13,045 nt of DNA from MWFE01 sp964481075 (GTDB lineage Bacteria; Bacteroidota; Bacteroidia; Bacteroidales; Tenuifilaceae): positions 1-13,045 of the forward strand of contig CAYZSD010000099.1 in assembly GCA_964481075.1 (NCBI GenBank), read 5' to 3'. The translations under genes and the position numbers were made by a program. Each line of letters starts with the position of its first letter. Positions within the stretch are counted from its first letter, which is position 1. Below the pieces are notes generated by a model. It saw nothing but the letters and a program-made list of their open reading frames with translations. It was not told the DNA's origin and searched no databases. Of the stretch, positions 6,058 to 13,045 are shown piece after piece.

Positions 6058-7539
6058 CTAAATACTAATGTTTGATTCTCTGTGTTTCTTTGTGAAAACT
6101 TGCTGAAAGAGTAACCAAAACTCAATGGCAAGAATAAAGATAACCATGTATCCAAAAACCGAGTTGTAAGTTGACCCAAAACCCGAAAAAATTGCAATGG
6201 GAGTAATCGATAAGGGTAATGAAACTATCAATAAATTCAAGAAAGGCCATCTTTTTCGAACCATTAGGTAAATAGCCAGAAACACCATCACCCAACCTAA
6301 CCCATTGAATGGAAGGGTTTTGCCAAGCGTTCTTCCAACTCTTTTCATGATAATACTGGCATACCAAAGGGGATCGGAGGTAATATCAGCAATTACCTTG
6401 TCCTTAACAATTTGCTCATACTCTGGGATTTCATCAAATTTAATGTAATAAATCCTCTTCTCATCGTAGTAATCATCGGTATGGTACTTTCCAGAGTAGC
6501 TAAGCTGGATATTATACTTTTCCTTTAGAATTGGAATGGCATACCAATAGGCAACCCTATCATCCCATTGATACCCGTATTTTGTATCGAAATCGCCTAA
6601 TCCACAGAAAACGGGATGCCAAAACCTATGCCCAGCAATTCTCGCTTCGGGATAAACATGTCCATTCTTGGTTGAAACCAATTGGGTTGCCTCATGGAAC
6701 TTCTTATCGAAGTAATGCCTAACTAGCTTCCTTGAACCATAAAATGAAGCAAGAACTAAAAGAAGAAGGATTACTCGGAAGAAAATTTTCTGTCGATTCG
6801 AAAGAGCATAAATCATTATTATAGATAGCAATACAATTGAAACCTCGTTTCGAATTTCACTAAAAAAACCAATCAACAAACCAGAAATGAGTGCCAATAG
6901 AATATGAAGATACTTTCTTCTTGCCTCAACAAATAGAAGGTTAATATTAAGTCCAAGAATTGCAAAAAACACAGAGCCTGCCAGGCCAAAAATATTCTGA
7001 TTGCAATAAACTTCGTAAAGGAAAAACGGGGTAAAACTGATGGATAGAACAAGAAAAAGTCCAATAATTGGATACCCAATGGACCAAATTCCCCAGTATA
7101 ACAATAATAAGGATATGGTGAAAACCATCGCATTAAATAGTTTGATGGAAGGATTTTGGGGCGAACCTGAAAGCCAGGCATTTGGAAGAAAAGCGAAAAT
7201 TCGAGCGTGTTCGCCCAACCTAGACCAATGGAAGTATTCCATAATCAAGTCCTTACCATTGGTTTCAATCTCATGCAATGCTCCCTCCTTTGAGTAGTTT
7301 AGGTTGTTATTTAGCGTAGCCAAAGGGAAGAAACCAGTGTAATAGTAGAAGTAAATGAATTTATGAGCTTTATCGTAAGAAAAACCGCTGGTAGCTTTTC
7401 TCGACTGAGTATCTGAAACTTCCTGAAATTCAGTATATTTATAAATTGAAATGTGTGTAGCAATTATTATTATAAGCGTTACAAAAAGGAAACGTTTTAG
7501 CTTGGCTGCCTGTAAAATACCGTTGACGATTTCAATCAT
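6058..7539 (-). CDS. Polytopic membrane protein of unknown function, partner of a GT2 glycosyltransferase
   Basis: A 493-residue protein I do not recognise. There is one transmembrane segment near residues 16-33. A mostly polar region of about 95 residues follows, with aromatic and acidic patches such as HWSRLGEHARIFAFLP. Then come several closely packed hydrophobic helices (about 130-285). A polar region rich in Tyr and Asp follows (about 286-405, including DDYYDEKRIYYIKFDE), and three or four C-terminal helices close the protein. A large loop after the first helix, many helices and a terminal soluble or loop region resemble GT-C transferases and Gtr-type O-antigen modifying enzymes, but I see no diagnostic motif. 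Its ATG overlaps the stop of the GT2 gene by four bases (ATGA), so the two are very likely co-translated. Transfer of a polyprenyl-phosphate-linked sugar made by the partner is an inference. Confidence 0.75.
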   Translation of the reverse strand: MIEIVNGILQAAKLKRFLFVTLIIIIATHISIYKYTEFQEVSDTQSRKATSGFSYDKAHKFIYFYYYTGFFPLATLNNNLNYSKEGALHEIETNGKDLIMEYFHWSRLGEHARIFAFLPNAWLSGSPQNPSIKLFNAMVFTISLLLLYWGIWSIGYPIIGLFLVLSISFTPFFLYEVYCNQNIFGLAGSVFFAILGLNINLLFVEARRKYLHILLALISGLLIGFFSEIRNEVSIVLLSIIMIYALSNRQKIFFRVILLLLVLASFYGSRKLVRHYFDKKFHEATQLVSTKNGHVYPEARIAGHRFWHPVFCGLGDFDTKYGYQWDDRVAYWYAIPILKEKYNIQLSYSGKYHTDDYYDEKRIYYIKFDEIPEYEQIVKDKVIADITSDPLWYASIIMKRVGRTLGKTLPFNGLGWVMVFLAIYLMVRKRWPFLNLLIVSLPLSITPIAIFSGFGSTYNSVFGYMVIFILAIEFWLLFQQVFTKKHRESNISI

Positions 7540-8483
7540 TTACAAATTTTTTTTATTATGTAAATTGGGCGTTGGCGAATTTCTTGAAGAGCCTTTTCGA
7601 AGTAGAGCGAAAGAATTGTAATAACAACAAAAAGAATTGAAAAAGAAAGAGATAGAAAAATCACAATGGTTGTATAACCCGAAGGTGGCGTTTCACCGTA
7701 GAAATATTCAAATAGGCTATACCCGGTAAGTAAAATTGTAAAAAGAATAAACACCACAGAGATTCCAATGCACAGTCTCAAGGGCTTATTTGAAAATGAG
7801 AATATTGCATTGAAAGCAAGTCGAAAAAGGCTTCCAAAGGAGTATGCACTTACGCCATGCTTTCGTTCGGGGGCTTGGAAAGGGATAACTGCTTTTGCAA
7901 AGCCAACCTGTTGAATGAAGCCACGAATGAATCGACTTCTCTCCCTGTAGTTTTCACGAAGAATAGTAGCAACCTGCTTGGAAATCAAGAAAAAATCGGT
8001 AGAATTGGCCTCAAATTGGAATGTTGAAAGCGAATTTAGTATTCGATAAAAAAGACGGGATAGACTCTTTTTGATAAAACCTCCATCAGCCCTTTGAGTT
8101 CGCTCCATTAGCACAATGTCGTTTCCTTTATTGAACTGGTCAACCATCAATGGAATCAGCTCTGGTGGGTGTTGACCATCGGAGTCCATGCAAATGATTG
8201 CTTCGCCAGAAGCATTGTCTATTCCTGCAATCATGGCAGCCTCGTGACCAAAGTTTCGAGAAAACTGTATTGTAATATGCTCGATATTGGTGGCAGTTTC
8301 ACTTGTTCTAATCTCATCTATAAGCAGTTGTGTGCCATCGATGCTTCCATCGTTTACCCAAATAAGTTCAAAACTCGTGTTTGGTTGTGTAAGCAAAACT
8401 TCCCGCAACGATTCGCTGAAGAACTTCACTCCCTCCTGCTCGTTGTATAGGGAAAGAACTATAGAAATCCTGCTATTGCCCAT
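7536..8483 (-). CDS. GT2 glycosyltransferase, polyprenyl-phosphate sugar synthase type (GtrB/DPM1-like)
   Basis: A 315-residue protein from the chosen start. An N-terminal GT-A domain has ISIVLSLYNEQEG, VNDGSIDGT (43-51), FSRNFGHEAAMIAGID and the metal-binding D100-S-D102 in CMDSDGQHPPEL. Two C-terminal transmembrane helices lie at about 236-258 and 271-295, ending in a basic tail. This is the layout of enzymes that move a sugar from a nucleotide donor to undecaprenyl phosphate at the inner membrane face (GtrB, ArnC, DPM1). The sugar cannot be predicted. The frame extends 22 codons upstream to ATG 8549. I chose the ATG at 8483 because the GT2 fold begins there and the -7 box TACCTTTG (8515-8508) would start transcription inside the extension. 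It is the first gene of a two-gene operon with the polytopic membrane protein and is divergent from uvrB. Confidence 0.9.
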   Translation of the reverse strand: MGNSRISIVLSLYNEQEGVKFFSESLREVLLTQPNTSFELIWVNDGSIDGTQLLIDEIRTSETATNIEHITIQFSRNFGHEAAMIAGIDNASGEAIICMDSDGQHPPELIPLMVDQFNKGNDIVLMERTQRADGGFIKKSLSRLFYRILNSLSTFQFEANSTDFFLISKQVATILRENYRERSRFIRGFIQQVGFAKAVIPFQAPERKHGVSAYSFGSLFRLAFNAIFSFSNKPLRLCIGISVVFILFTILLTGYSLFEYFYGETPPSGYTTIVIFLSLSFSILFVVITILSLYFEKALQEIRQRPIYIIKKICK

Positions 8484-8507
8484 TTCTCTTTTTTTTACTT
8501 TGCTTCG

Positions 8508-8515
8508 CAAAGGTA
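8508..8515 (-). promoter_or_regulatory. Candidate -7 box (TACCTTTG) for the glycosyltransferase operon
   Basis: TACCTTTG followed by C is an exact TAnnTTTG match 24 bp before the chosen ATG (8483). The -33 element is weak: TCTG stands 18 bp upstream. The box overlaps a 6-bp inverted repeat, CTTTGC-TTC-GCAAAG (8498-8512). Confidence 0.6.
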
Positions 8516-8589
8516 GTCGATTTAAAATCTTTTCAGAAAAAAGTAGCATGAGATACTCAGTTTTTTAAGCGATTTTGTAGAAAAGACCT

Positions 8590-8597
8590 TACTTTAG
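8590..8597 (+). promoter_or_regulatory. Weak -7-like box (TACTTTAG) for uvrB
   Basis: TACTTTAG lies 18 bp before the uvrB ATG and differs from TAnnTTTG at one position. No TTTG is found at the usual 19-21 bp spacing, so support is modest. The position is right for a short leader. A LexA-type SOS site cannot be recognised by eye. Confidence 0.35.
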
Positions 8598-8615
8598 CTG
8601 GTAATAAAAAAACCG

Positions 8616-10634
8616 ATGGGCTATAAACTCACATCTGAATTTCAACCTACTGGTGATCAACCCGATGCAATCAGGCAGCTTGTAGAAGGGCTGAATCGAA
8701 ACGATAGGTTTCAAACCCTTCTTGGCGTTACAGGATCGGGTAAAACCTTTACCATAGCCAACGTGTTGGCAAAGGTCAACAGGCCTGCACTGATACTTAG
8801 CCACAACAAGACTCTTGCGGCTCAACTTTACGGAGAGTTCAAAACCTTCTTCCCTGAGAATGCTGTGGAATACTTTGTGTCGTACTACGATTACTATCAG
8901 CCAGAAGCTTACATCCCAGTAACTGACACATACATTGAGAAGGATCTTTCCATTAACGATGAGATAGAAAAGCTGAGGCTAAGCGCAACCTCATCGCTCC
9001 TTTCTGGGAGGAAAGATGTTGTGGTGGTATCGTCGGTTTCGTGCCTCTATGGAATTGGCAACCCTCAAGATTTCTACAGCAACACCATCTCCATACGCAA
9101 AGGCCAAACCATTAGCAGGAATGTGTTTCTCCGAAGATTGGTTGACAGCCTCTACTCAAGAAATGAGATTGAGTTCACCAATGGAACCTTTAGGGTTAAG
9201 GGCGATACGTTGGATGTTTTCACGGCTTACGGCGACTTTGCCTATCGTTTTATCTTCTGGGGCGATGAGATTGAAACCATTGAGAAGTTCAACCCTATAA
9301 CAGGAGGAATCATTGAGAATCTTGATGAGGCTACCATATACCCGGCAAATATCTTTGTTACAACCCGCGAACGGATAAACCAAGCAATGAGCAACATACA
9401 GGATGATTTGGTTAAGCAAGTGGAGTTCTTCAAGAGCATTGGGAAGCACCAGGAAGCCAAACGACTTCTGCAAAGAGTTGAGTACGACCTAGAGATGATA
9501 CGTGAACTAGGTTACTGCCCGGGTATTGAGAACTATTCCCGCTACTTCGACGGTAGGAAGGCTGGCACACGACCATTCTGTTTGCTCGATTATTTCCCGA
9601 AAGATTTCATCACAATAATTGATGAGAGCCATGCAACACTTCCACAGATCAGGGCAATGTACGGGGGCGACAGTTCCAGAAAGCAAACCCTTGTGGAGTA
9701 TGGATTTAGACTGCCGGCAGCCATCGATAACCGCCCGTTAAAATTCGAGGAATTCGAAGCCCTTGTGGGACAAATTGTTTACGTAAGCGCAACTCCAACC
9801 GATTACGAGTTGGAACGCTCTGGCGGTGTGGTTATTGAACAGCTAATCAGGCCAACAGGCCTGTTGGATCCTGTGATTGAGATACGTCCTAGCCTCAACC
9901 AGGTTGACGATCTGGTGGGAGAGATAAACCGTAGGGCAGCAATCGATGAGCGCATTCTGGTTACAACCCTAACAAAGCGTATGGCTGAAGAGCTTGTGAA
10001 GTACCTTGTTAAGCTCGACATACGTTGTAGGTACATCCACTCCGATGTGGAAACAATCAAGAGGGTTGAGATTATGGAAGATCTGAGAAGTGGCGTTTTC
10101 GATGTCCTCGTAGGGGTTAACCTCCTTAGAGAAGGGTTAGATTTGCCCGAAGTATCGCTTGTTGCCATTATCGATGCCGATAAGGAGGGATTCCTTCGTT
10201 CTGCAAGAGCGCTGACCCAAACAGCAGGCAGAGCAGCGCGAAACCTTAACGGGAAGGTGATTATGTATGCAGATAAGATCACAAACTCAATGAGGATAAC
10301 CATTGAAGAAACTAATAGAAGAAGAGAAAAACAGCTCAAATACAACGTGGAGATGGGTGTAACTCCCCAACAGATTATCAAGGAACGGAAAGCTATCCTA
10401 GGTGCTGATGTTGGAAGAAAAACTTCCCCAAAATCATACTACTCCGAGCCAATCAAAGCCAATATTGCTGCCGATCCCATTGTTCAATACATGAGTAAAG
10501 AGGCACTTGAAAAAGCTATTGAGAAAACAAAAAAATCGATGGAGAGCGCTGCAAAAGAGTTAGATTTCATTCAGGCAGCTCGTTTCCGCGATGAAATGCT
10601 AGAATTGCAACGAATATTATCATCAAAAACTTAA
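8616..10634 (+). CDS. uvrB: Excinuclease ABC subunit UvrB
   Basis: UvrB is the damage-verifying ATP-dependent subunit of bacterial nucleotide excision repair. It receives DNA from UvrA and recruits UvrC. At 672 residues it is full length. Motifs in order: FQPTGDQPDAI near the N terminus, Walker A GVTGSGKT (37-44), the damage-probing beta-hairpin region YFVSYYDYYQPEAY (86-99), YIEKDLSIN, SSVSCLYGIGNP, Walker B-like IIDESHATLPQ (D336, E337), YVSATPTDYE, the helicase C-terminal motifs TTLTKRMAEEL, YIHSDVET and DLPEVSLVAIIDADKEGFLRS, QTAGRAARN, and a C-terminal UVR domain (about 629-667, with AKELDFIQAARFRDEM) that binds UvrC. Nothing is missing. It is transcribed divergently from the glycosyltransferase operon and appears to be a single-gene unit, because the next gene has its own promoter match. 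Confidence 0.98.
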   Translation: MGYKLTSEFQPTGDQPDAIRQLVEGLNRNDRFQTLLGVTGSGKTFTIANVLAKVNRPALILSHNKTLAAQLYGEFKTFFPENAVEYFVSYYDYYQPEAYIPVTDTYIEKDLSINDEIEKLRLSATSSLLSGRKDVVVVSSVSCLYGIGNPQDFYSNTISIRKGQTISRNVFLRRLVDSLYSRNEIEFTNGTFRVKGDTLDVFTAYGDFAYRFIFWGDEIETIEKFNPITGGIIENLDEATIYPANIFVTTRERINQAMSNIQDDLVKQVEFFKSIGKHQEAKRLLQRVEYDLEMIRELGYCPGIENYSRYFDGRKAGTRPFCLLDYFPKDFITIIDESHATLPQIRAMYGGDSSRKQTLVEYGFRLPAAIDNRPLKFEEFEALVGQIVYVSATPTDYELERSGGVVIEQLIRPTGLLDPVIEIRPSLNQVDDLVGEINRRAAIDERILVTTLTKRMAEELVKYLVKLDIRCRYIHSDVETIKRVEIMEDLRSGVFDVLVGVNLLREGLDLPEVSLVAIIDADKEGFLRSARALTQTAGRAARNLNGKVIMYADKITNSMRITIEETNRRREKQLKYNVEMGVTPQQIIKERKAILGADVGRKTSPKSYYSEPIKANIAADPIVQYMSKEALEKAIEKTKKSMESAAKELDFIQAARFRDEMLELQRILSSKT

Positions 10635-10654
10635 CCTTAGTTTTTGCTGCTTAA

Positions 10655-10677
10655 AACATTTATTTGCATAAAATGTT
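10655..10677. promoter_or_regulatory. Inverted repeat between uvrB and the HD gene
   Basis: AACATTT-N9-AAATGTT is a perfect 7-bp dyad that touches the first base of the -7 box for the downstream gene. It is AT only apart from one C/G pair per stem, so it would be a poor terminator. It could be an operator for the HD gene or chance in AT-rich DNA. Confidence 0.25.
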
Positions 10678-10684
10678 ACTTTTG
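10677..10684 (+). promoter_or_regulatory. Candidate -7 box (TACTTTTG) for the HD phosphohydrolase gene
   Basis: TACTTTTG followed by CG is an exact TAnnTTTG match 30 bp before the ATG at 10715. No TTTG stands at 19-21 bp upstream (one lies at only 10 bp and another at 30 bp). The -33 part is therefore unclear. Confidence 0.55.
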
Positions 10685-10714
10685 CGTTAGAGTTAACCAA
10701 CCCTATGTTGAACC

Positions 10715-12817
10715 ATGAAAAAACTCTTTCGATTCATTAGGTTATACTACCGTGAGATATTCAGGGCTTTCTATTTCATTATTGCAATTGCTACCATTGT
10801 TAGCTTTCTTCCCCGTGAAGGTAGGTTTAAGTATGAATTTCAAAAAGGAAAACCTTGGATGCACAATGATATGGTTGCACCCTTCGATTTTCCAATATAT
10901 AAAACCGACTCCGAATTAATTACCGAACGGAACACAATTCTCATAAACCTTAAGCCCTACTTCCGAATCGACTCAACTGCCATAGGATTAGCCATCGAAG
11001 AGTTTAGAAACGATTTCTTATCAGAAAAAAGGAGGGCAAACCTTGATGGAAAAACACAGAAACAAACAACGGATAGCCTGGAGCTGAAAATTGAGGAGTA
11101 TATTCGCTTCATACATCTGAAAGGGGTAATTAAACCCGACGACCTTATCGAACTCCGAGAAAGGTTGAACTCTGGCATCACGATAATAGTAAATAACATT
11201 GCCTACAACAAGTCAACCGACGATTTCTATACCGTTAGCCAAGCCCTTGAACTTTTGCAGGAACAGAAAGAAAAACTTATCTCCTCATTAAAGAAAGAAG
11301 ACCTTAATATTATTAATAAACTTAACCTATCAAACTATATCATCCCTAACCTTTCCTACGATTCAAAGACAACCGAACGGATTTCTCAGGATATGCTAAC
11401 CGGAATATCACAAACCAAAGGTTTAATCTTTGCAGGTGAACGAATTGTGAGCAAGGGTGAAAATATTACCCCAGAATTATATCAAATTCTTTTTTCGCTA
11501 AAAAAAGAGTTCGAAAGCAGAACAACCTATTCCATAAACCGTTGGACCCTAATAGGTGGGCAAACTCTTATTGTTACAATTATATTCGTTGTTCTTTTTC
11601 TTTTCTTACTAAATTTTAGAAAGGAAATTCTGCTTTACGACTCAAAGATTATCTTCATTCTACTACTAATCACCCTAATGACAGTAGTTTCGTCTCTTCT
11701 GATTAGGAGAGATTTTATTAGCGTTTACATTATTCCATTTGCTATTGTACCCATATTCATTCGTACTTTCTACGATTCACGTCTTGCCCTTTTCATTCAC
11801 CTTGTAACCCTCTTCCTAGTTGGTTTCTTCGTTCCCAATAGCTTCGAATTCCTTTTCGTGCATTTCATTGCAGGGATTATTTCAATAATAAGCATTTCCA
11901 ATGTTTACCGTAGGGGAAAACTTTTTCTTTGTGTTCTCTACATTCTTATTTCATACTTACTCGTTTACCTTGGTATTGTTACTATTCAAGAAGGAAATCC
12001 CTGGGCCATCGACCCACTAAGCATGGCATGGTTTACAGGTAACGCTCTTCTCCTCCTGGCAACTTACCAGCTGATTTACCTCTTTGAGAAGGTTTTTGGA
12101 TTCCTTTCCGATACAACCCTTATGGAACTCTCCGACACCAATCAGGATTTGCTCCGTAAGCTAGCCGAAGCAGCACCTGGCACCTTTCAGCACTCGCTTC
12201 AGGTTGCAAACCTTGCAGAAAGCGCAACCCAAAAAATTGGGGGAAACCCCCTTCTTGTAAGAGCTGGTGCTCTTTACCACGACATCGGTAAAATTCTTAA
12301 ACCGTACTATTTTATCGAAAACCAGTCGCCCGACTTCAACCCTCACAAAGGGATTGACTTTGAGGAGAGCGCATCGATTATTATTAACCATGTGAATGAT
12401 GGAGTTCAGCTTGCCCGTAAGCATGGCTTGCCAGAACAAATAATCGATTTCATCATCACCCACCATGGGACGAATAAGGTACAGTATTTTTACCGACTTT
12501 TCCGTGAAAAATTTCCTGAAGCAACAGACGAACTGGTTAATTTTACCTATCCAGGGCCCAAACCCTTTTCGAAGGAGACTGCCGTTCTCATGATGGCCGA
12601 CTCAGTTGAGGCTGCTTCAAGAGCCTTAAAAAATATTTCAGTCAATACCATTGAAGACTTAGTGGATAGCATCATTAACTATCAGCAAATTGAAGAACAG
12701 TTCAATGAGGCAAACATCACTTTTCGAGATATCACAATTATCAAATCTGTTTTCAAGAAAAAACTCATAAACATCTACCACGCTCGTATTGAATACCCAA
12801 AAGAAAATATATTCTAA
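10715..12817 (+). CDS. pgpH: 7TM-HD family phosphohydrolase, PgpH-like (probable cyclic-di-AMP phosphodiesterase)
   Basis: A 700-residue membrane protein with the full 7TMR-HD architecture. A first transmembrane helix lies at about 17-31. An extracytoplasmic 7TMR-HDED domain follows (about 35-275, starting with the family's APFDFPIYK). Seven hydrophobic helices run from about 283 to 455, and a cytoplasmic HD domain from about 475. Candidate metal ligands are H493 (TFQHSLQVA), H522-D523 (YHDIGK), H559 (NHV), H583-H584 (HHG) and D629 (ADSVEAASR), a complete set for the family. The characterised relative PgpH of Listeria hydrolyses c-di-AMP. The same activity here is inferred from the shared architecture. 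No diadenylate cyclase lies in the window. The gene appears to be monocistronic with its own promoter box. MKKL at the chosen start fits a cytoplasmic N terminus before helix 1. Confidence 0.93.
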   Translation: MKKLFRFIRLYYREIFRAFYFIIAIATIVSFLPREGRFKYEFQKGKPWMHNDMVAPFDFPIYKTDSELITERNTILINLKPYFRIDSTAIGLAIEEFRNDFLSEKRRANLDGKTQKQTTDSLELKIEEYIRFIHLKGVIKPDDLIELRERLNSGITIIVNNIAYNKSTDDFYTVSQALELLQEQKEKLISSLKKEDLNIINKLNLSNYIIPNLSYDSKTTERISQDMLTGISQTKGLIFAGERIVSKGENITPELYQILFSLKKEFESRTTYSINRWTLIGGQTLIVTIIFVVLFLFLLNFRKEILLYDSKIIFILLLITLMTVVSSLLIRRDFISVYIIPFAIVPIFIRTFYDSRLALFIHLVTLFLVGFFVPNSFEFLFVHFIAGIISIISISNVYRRGKLFLCVLYILISYLLVYLGIVTIQEGNPWAIDPLSMAWFTGNALLLLATYQLIYLFEKVFGFLSDTTLMELSDTNQDLLRKLAEAAPGTFQHSLQVANLAESATQKIGGNPLLVRAGALYHDIGKILKPYYFIENQSPDFNPHKGIDFEESASIIINHVNDGVQLARKHGLPEQIIDFIITHHGTNKVQYFYRLFREKFPEATDELVNFTYPGPKPFSKETAVLMMADSVEAASRALKNISVNTIEDLVDSIINYQQIEEQFNEANITFRDITIIKSVFKKKLINIYHARIEYPKENIF

Positions 12818-12857
12818 TTATTTTTTTCAAAATACTGTTTTATGAAAAAATAAAGCG

Positions 12858-12865
12858 TACTTTTA
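12858..12865 (+). promoter_or_regulatory. Weak -7-like box (TACTTTTA) for the RRM gene
   Basis: TACTTTTA followed by CGCC differs at one position from the TACTTTTG pattern seen before the HD gene. It lies 38 bp before the ATG at 12904. It overlaps a small dyad, GCGTA-CTTT-TACGC (12855-12868), which could be an operator or hairpin. No good -33 element was found. Confidence 0.35.
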
Positions 12866-12903
12866 CGCCGTAATTACTAACACTTTAATTTTATTAGTTG
12901 AAC

Positions 12904-13045
12904 ATGAACATTTTTTGTGGAAGTCTTCCTTTTAGCCTGCAAGAGTCTGAGTTAAAGGAGTTTTTTGAAGAGTACGGTGAAGTGTCAGCCGTAAGAATTA
13001 TTACTGACAAGTACTCAGGAAGAAGTAAAGGTTTCGGGTTTGTTG
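12904..13045 (+). CDS. RRM-domain RNA-binding protein (partial, 5' end only)
   Basis: The frame opens at ATG 12904 and runs off the right edge after 47 codons. It is clearly the front of an RNA recognition motif: the RNP2 strand reads IFCGSLPF right after the start, followed by the helix LQESELKEFFEEYG. Next come the strand VSAVRIITDKYSGR and the RNP1 motif RSKGFGFV at the edge, with its two aromatic RNA-contact positions. Small single-RRM proteins of this kind (usually about 80-120 residues with a low-complexity tail) are common in Bacteroidetes and bind single-stranded RNA. Cys5 sits within RNP2. The 86-bp upstream gap has its own weak promoter match, so it is probably expressed separately from the HD gene. 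Confidence 0.9.
   Translation, partial: MNIFCGSLPFSLQESELKEFFEEYGEVSAVRIITDKYSGRSKGFGFV

Noticed and set aside
5988..6197. 69-codon minus-strand frame overlapping two genes
   Set aside because: It overlaps the end of the membrane-protein gene in another frame and crosses the promoter at 6021-6052. It has no recognisable features.
9803..10381. 192-codon open frame on the minus strand
   Set aside because: It lies fully antisense within uvrB, whose motifs are all intact there. The translation is low-complexity and Ser/Ile/Arg-rich with no recognisable domain.
10635..10676. Intrinsic terminator after uvrB
   Set aside because: The only dyad (AACATTT/AAATGTT) is AT-rich and is not followed by a T-run, so it does not look like a rho-independent terminator.

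Overview
The window looks like a chromosomal segment of a Bacteroidota bacterium, most likely of the order Bacteroidales. Three things point there: the style of the secreted modular protein at the left edge, the neighbouring DUF5063 / 3'-5' exonuclease / RlmI-type genes, and several upstream sites matching the Bacteroidetes promoter pattern (TTTG near -33, TAnnTTTG near -7) with almost no Shine-Dalgarno sequences. No tRNA, rRNA, insertion sequence, CRISPR array or phage gene was seen.

Layout: (1) 1-2552, minus strand: the 5' part (about 850 codons, no stop) of a very large secreted protein. It has a signal peptide, a common Bacteroidetes N-terminal domain, five tandem GFAIGG repeats, three complete Ig/FN3-like repeats, an FWWK-type beta-sandwich domain, and the start of a fourth Ig-like repeat. 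(2) 2844-3551, plus: a divergently transcribed Crp/Fnr-family regulator preceded by a perfect 7-bp inverted repeat. (3) 3609-6004, minus: a three-gene operon with overlapping ends (DUF5063 protein, then DEDDy 3'-5' exonuclease, then RlmI-like rRNA methyltransferase). It is driven by a near-textbook promoter, TTTG-N20-TAGGTTTG, in a 53-bp gap. (4) 6058-8483, minus: a two-gene operon with a 4-base ATGA overlap, encoding a membrane-anchored GT2 glycosyltransferase (polyprenyl-phosphate sugar synthase type) and an unrecognised polytopic membrane protein. (5) 8616-10634, plus: uvrB. (6) 10715-12817, plus: a 7TM-HD phosphohydrolase of the PgpH type, presumably a cyclic-di-AMP phosphodiesterase. (7) 12904 to the right edge, plus: the start of an RRM RNA-binding protein.

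Most of the window is housekeeping: excision repair, rRNA modification, nucleotide second-messenger turnover and RNA binding. The less ordinary parts are the modular surface protein and its Crp/Fnr neighbour, and the glycosyltransferase/membrane-protein pair. That pair may be a compact lipid-linked sugar transfer module. The membrane protein has no function I can assign from sequence alone.
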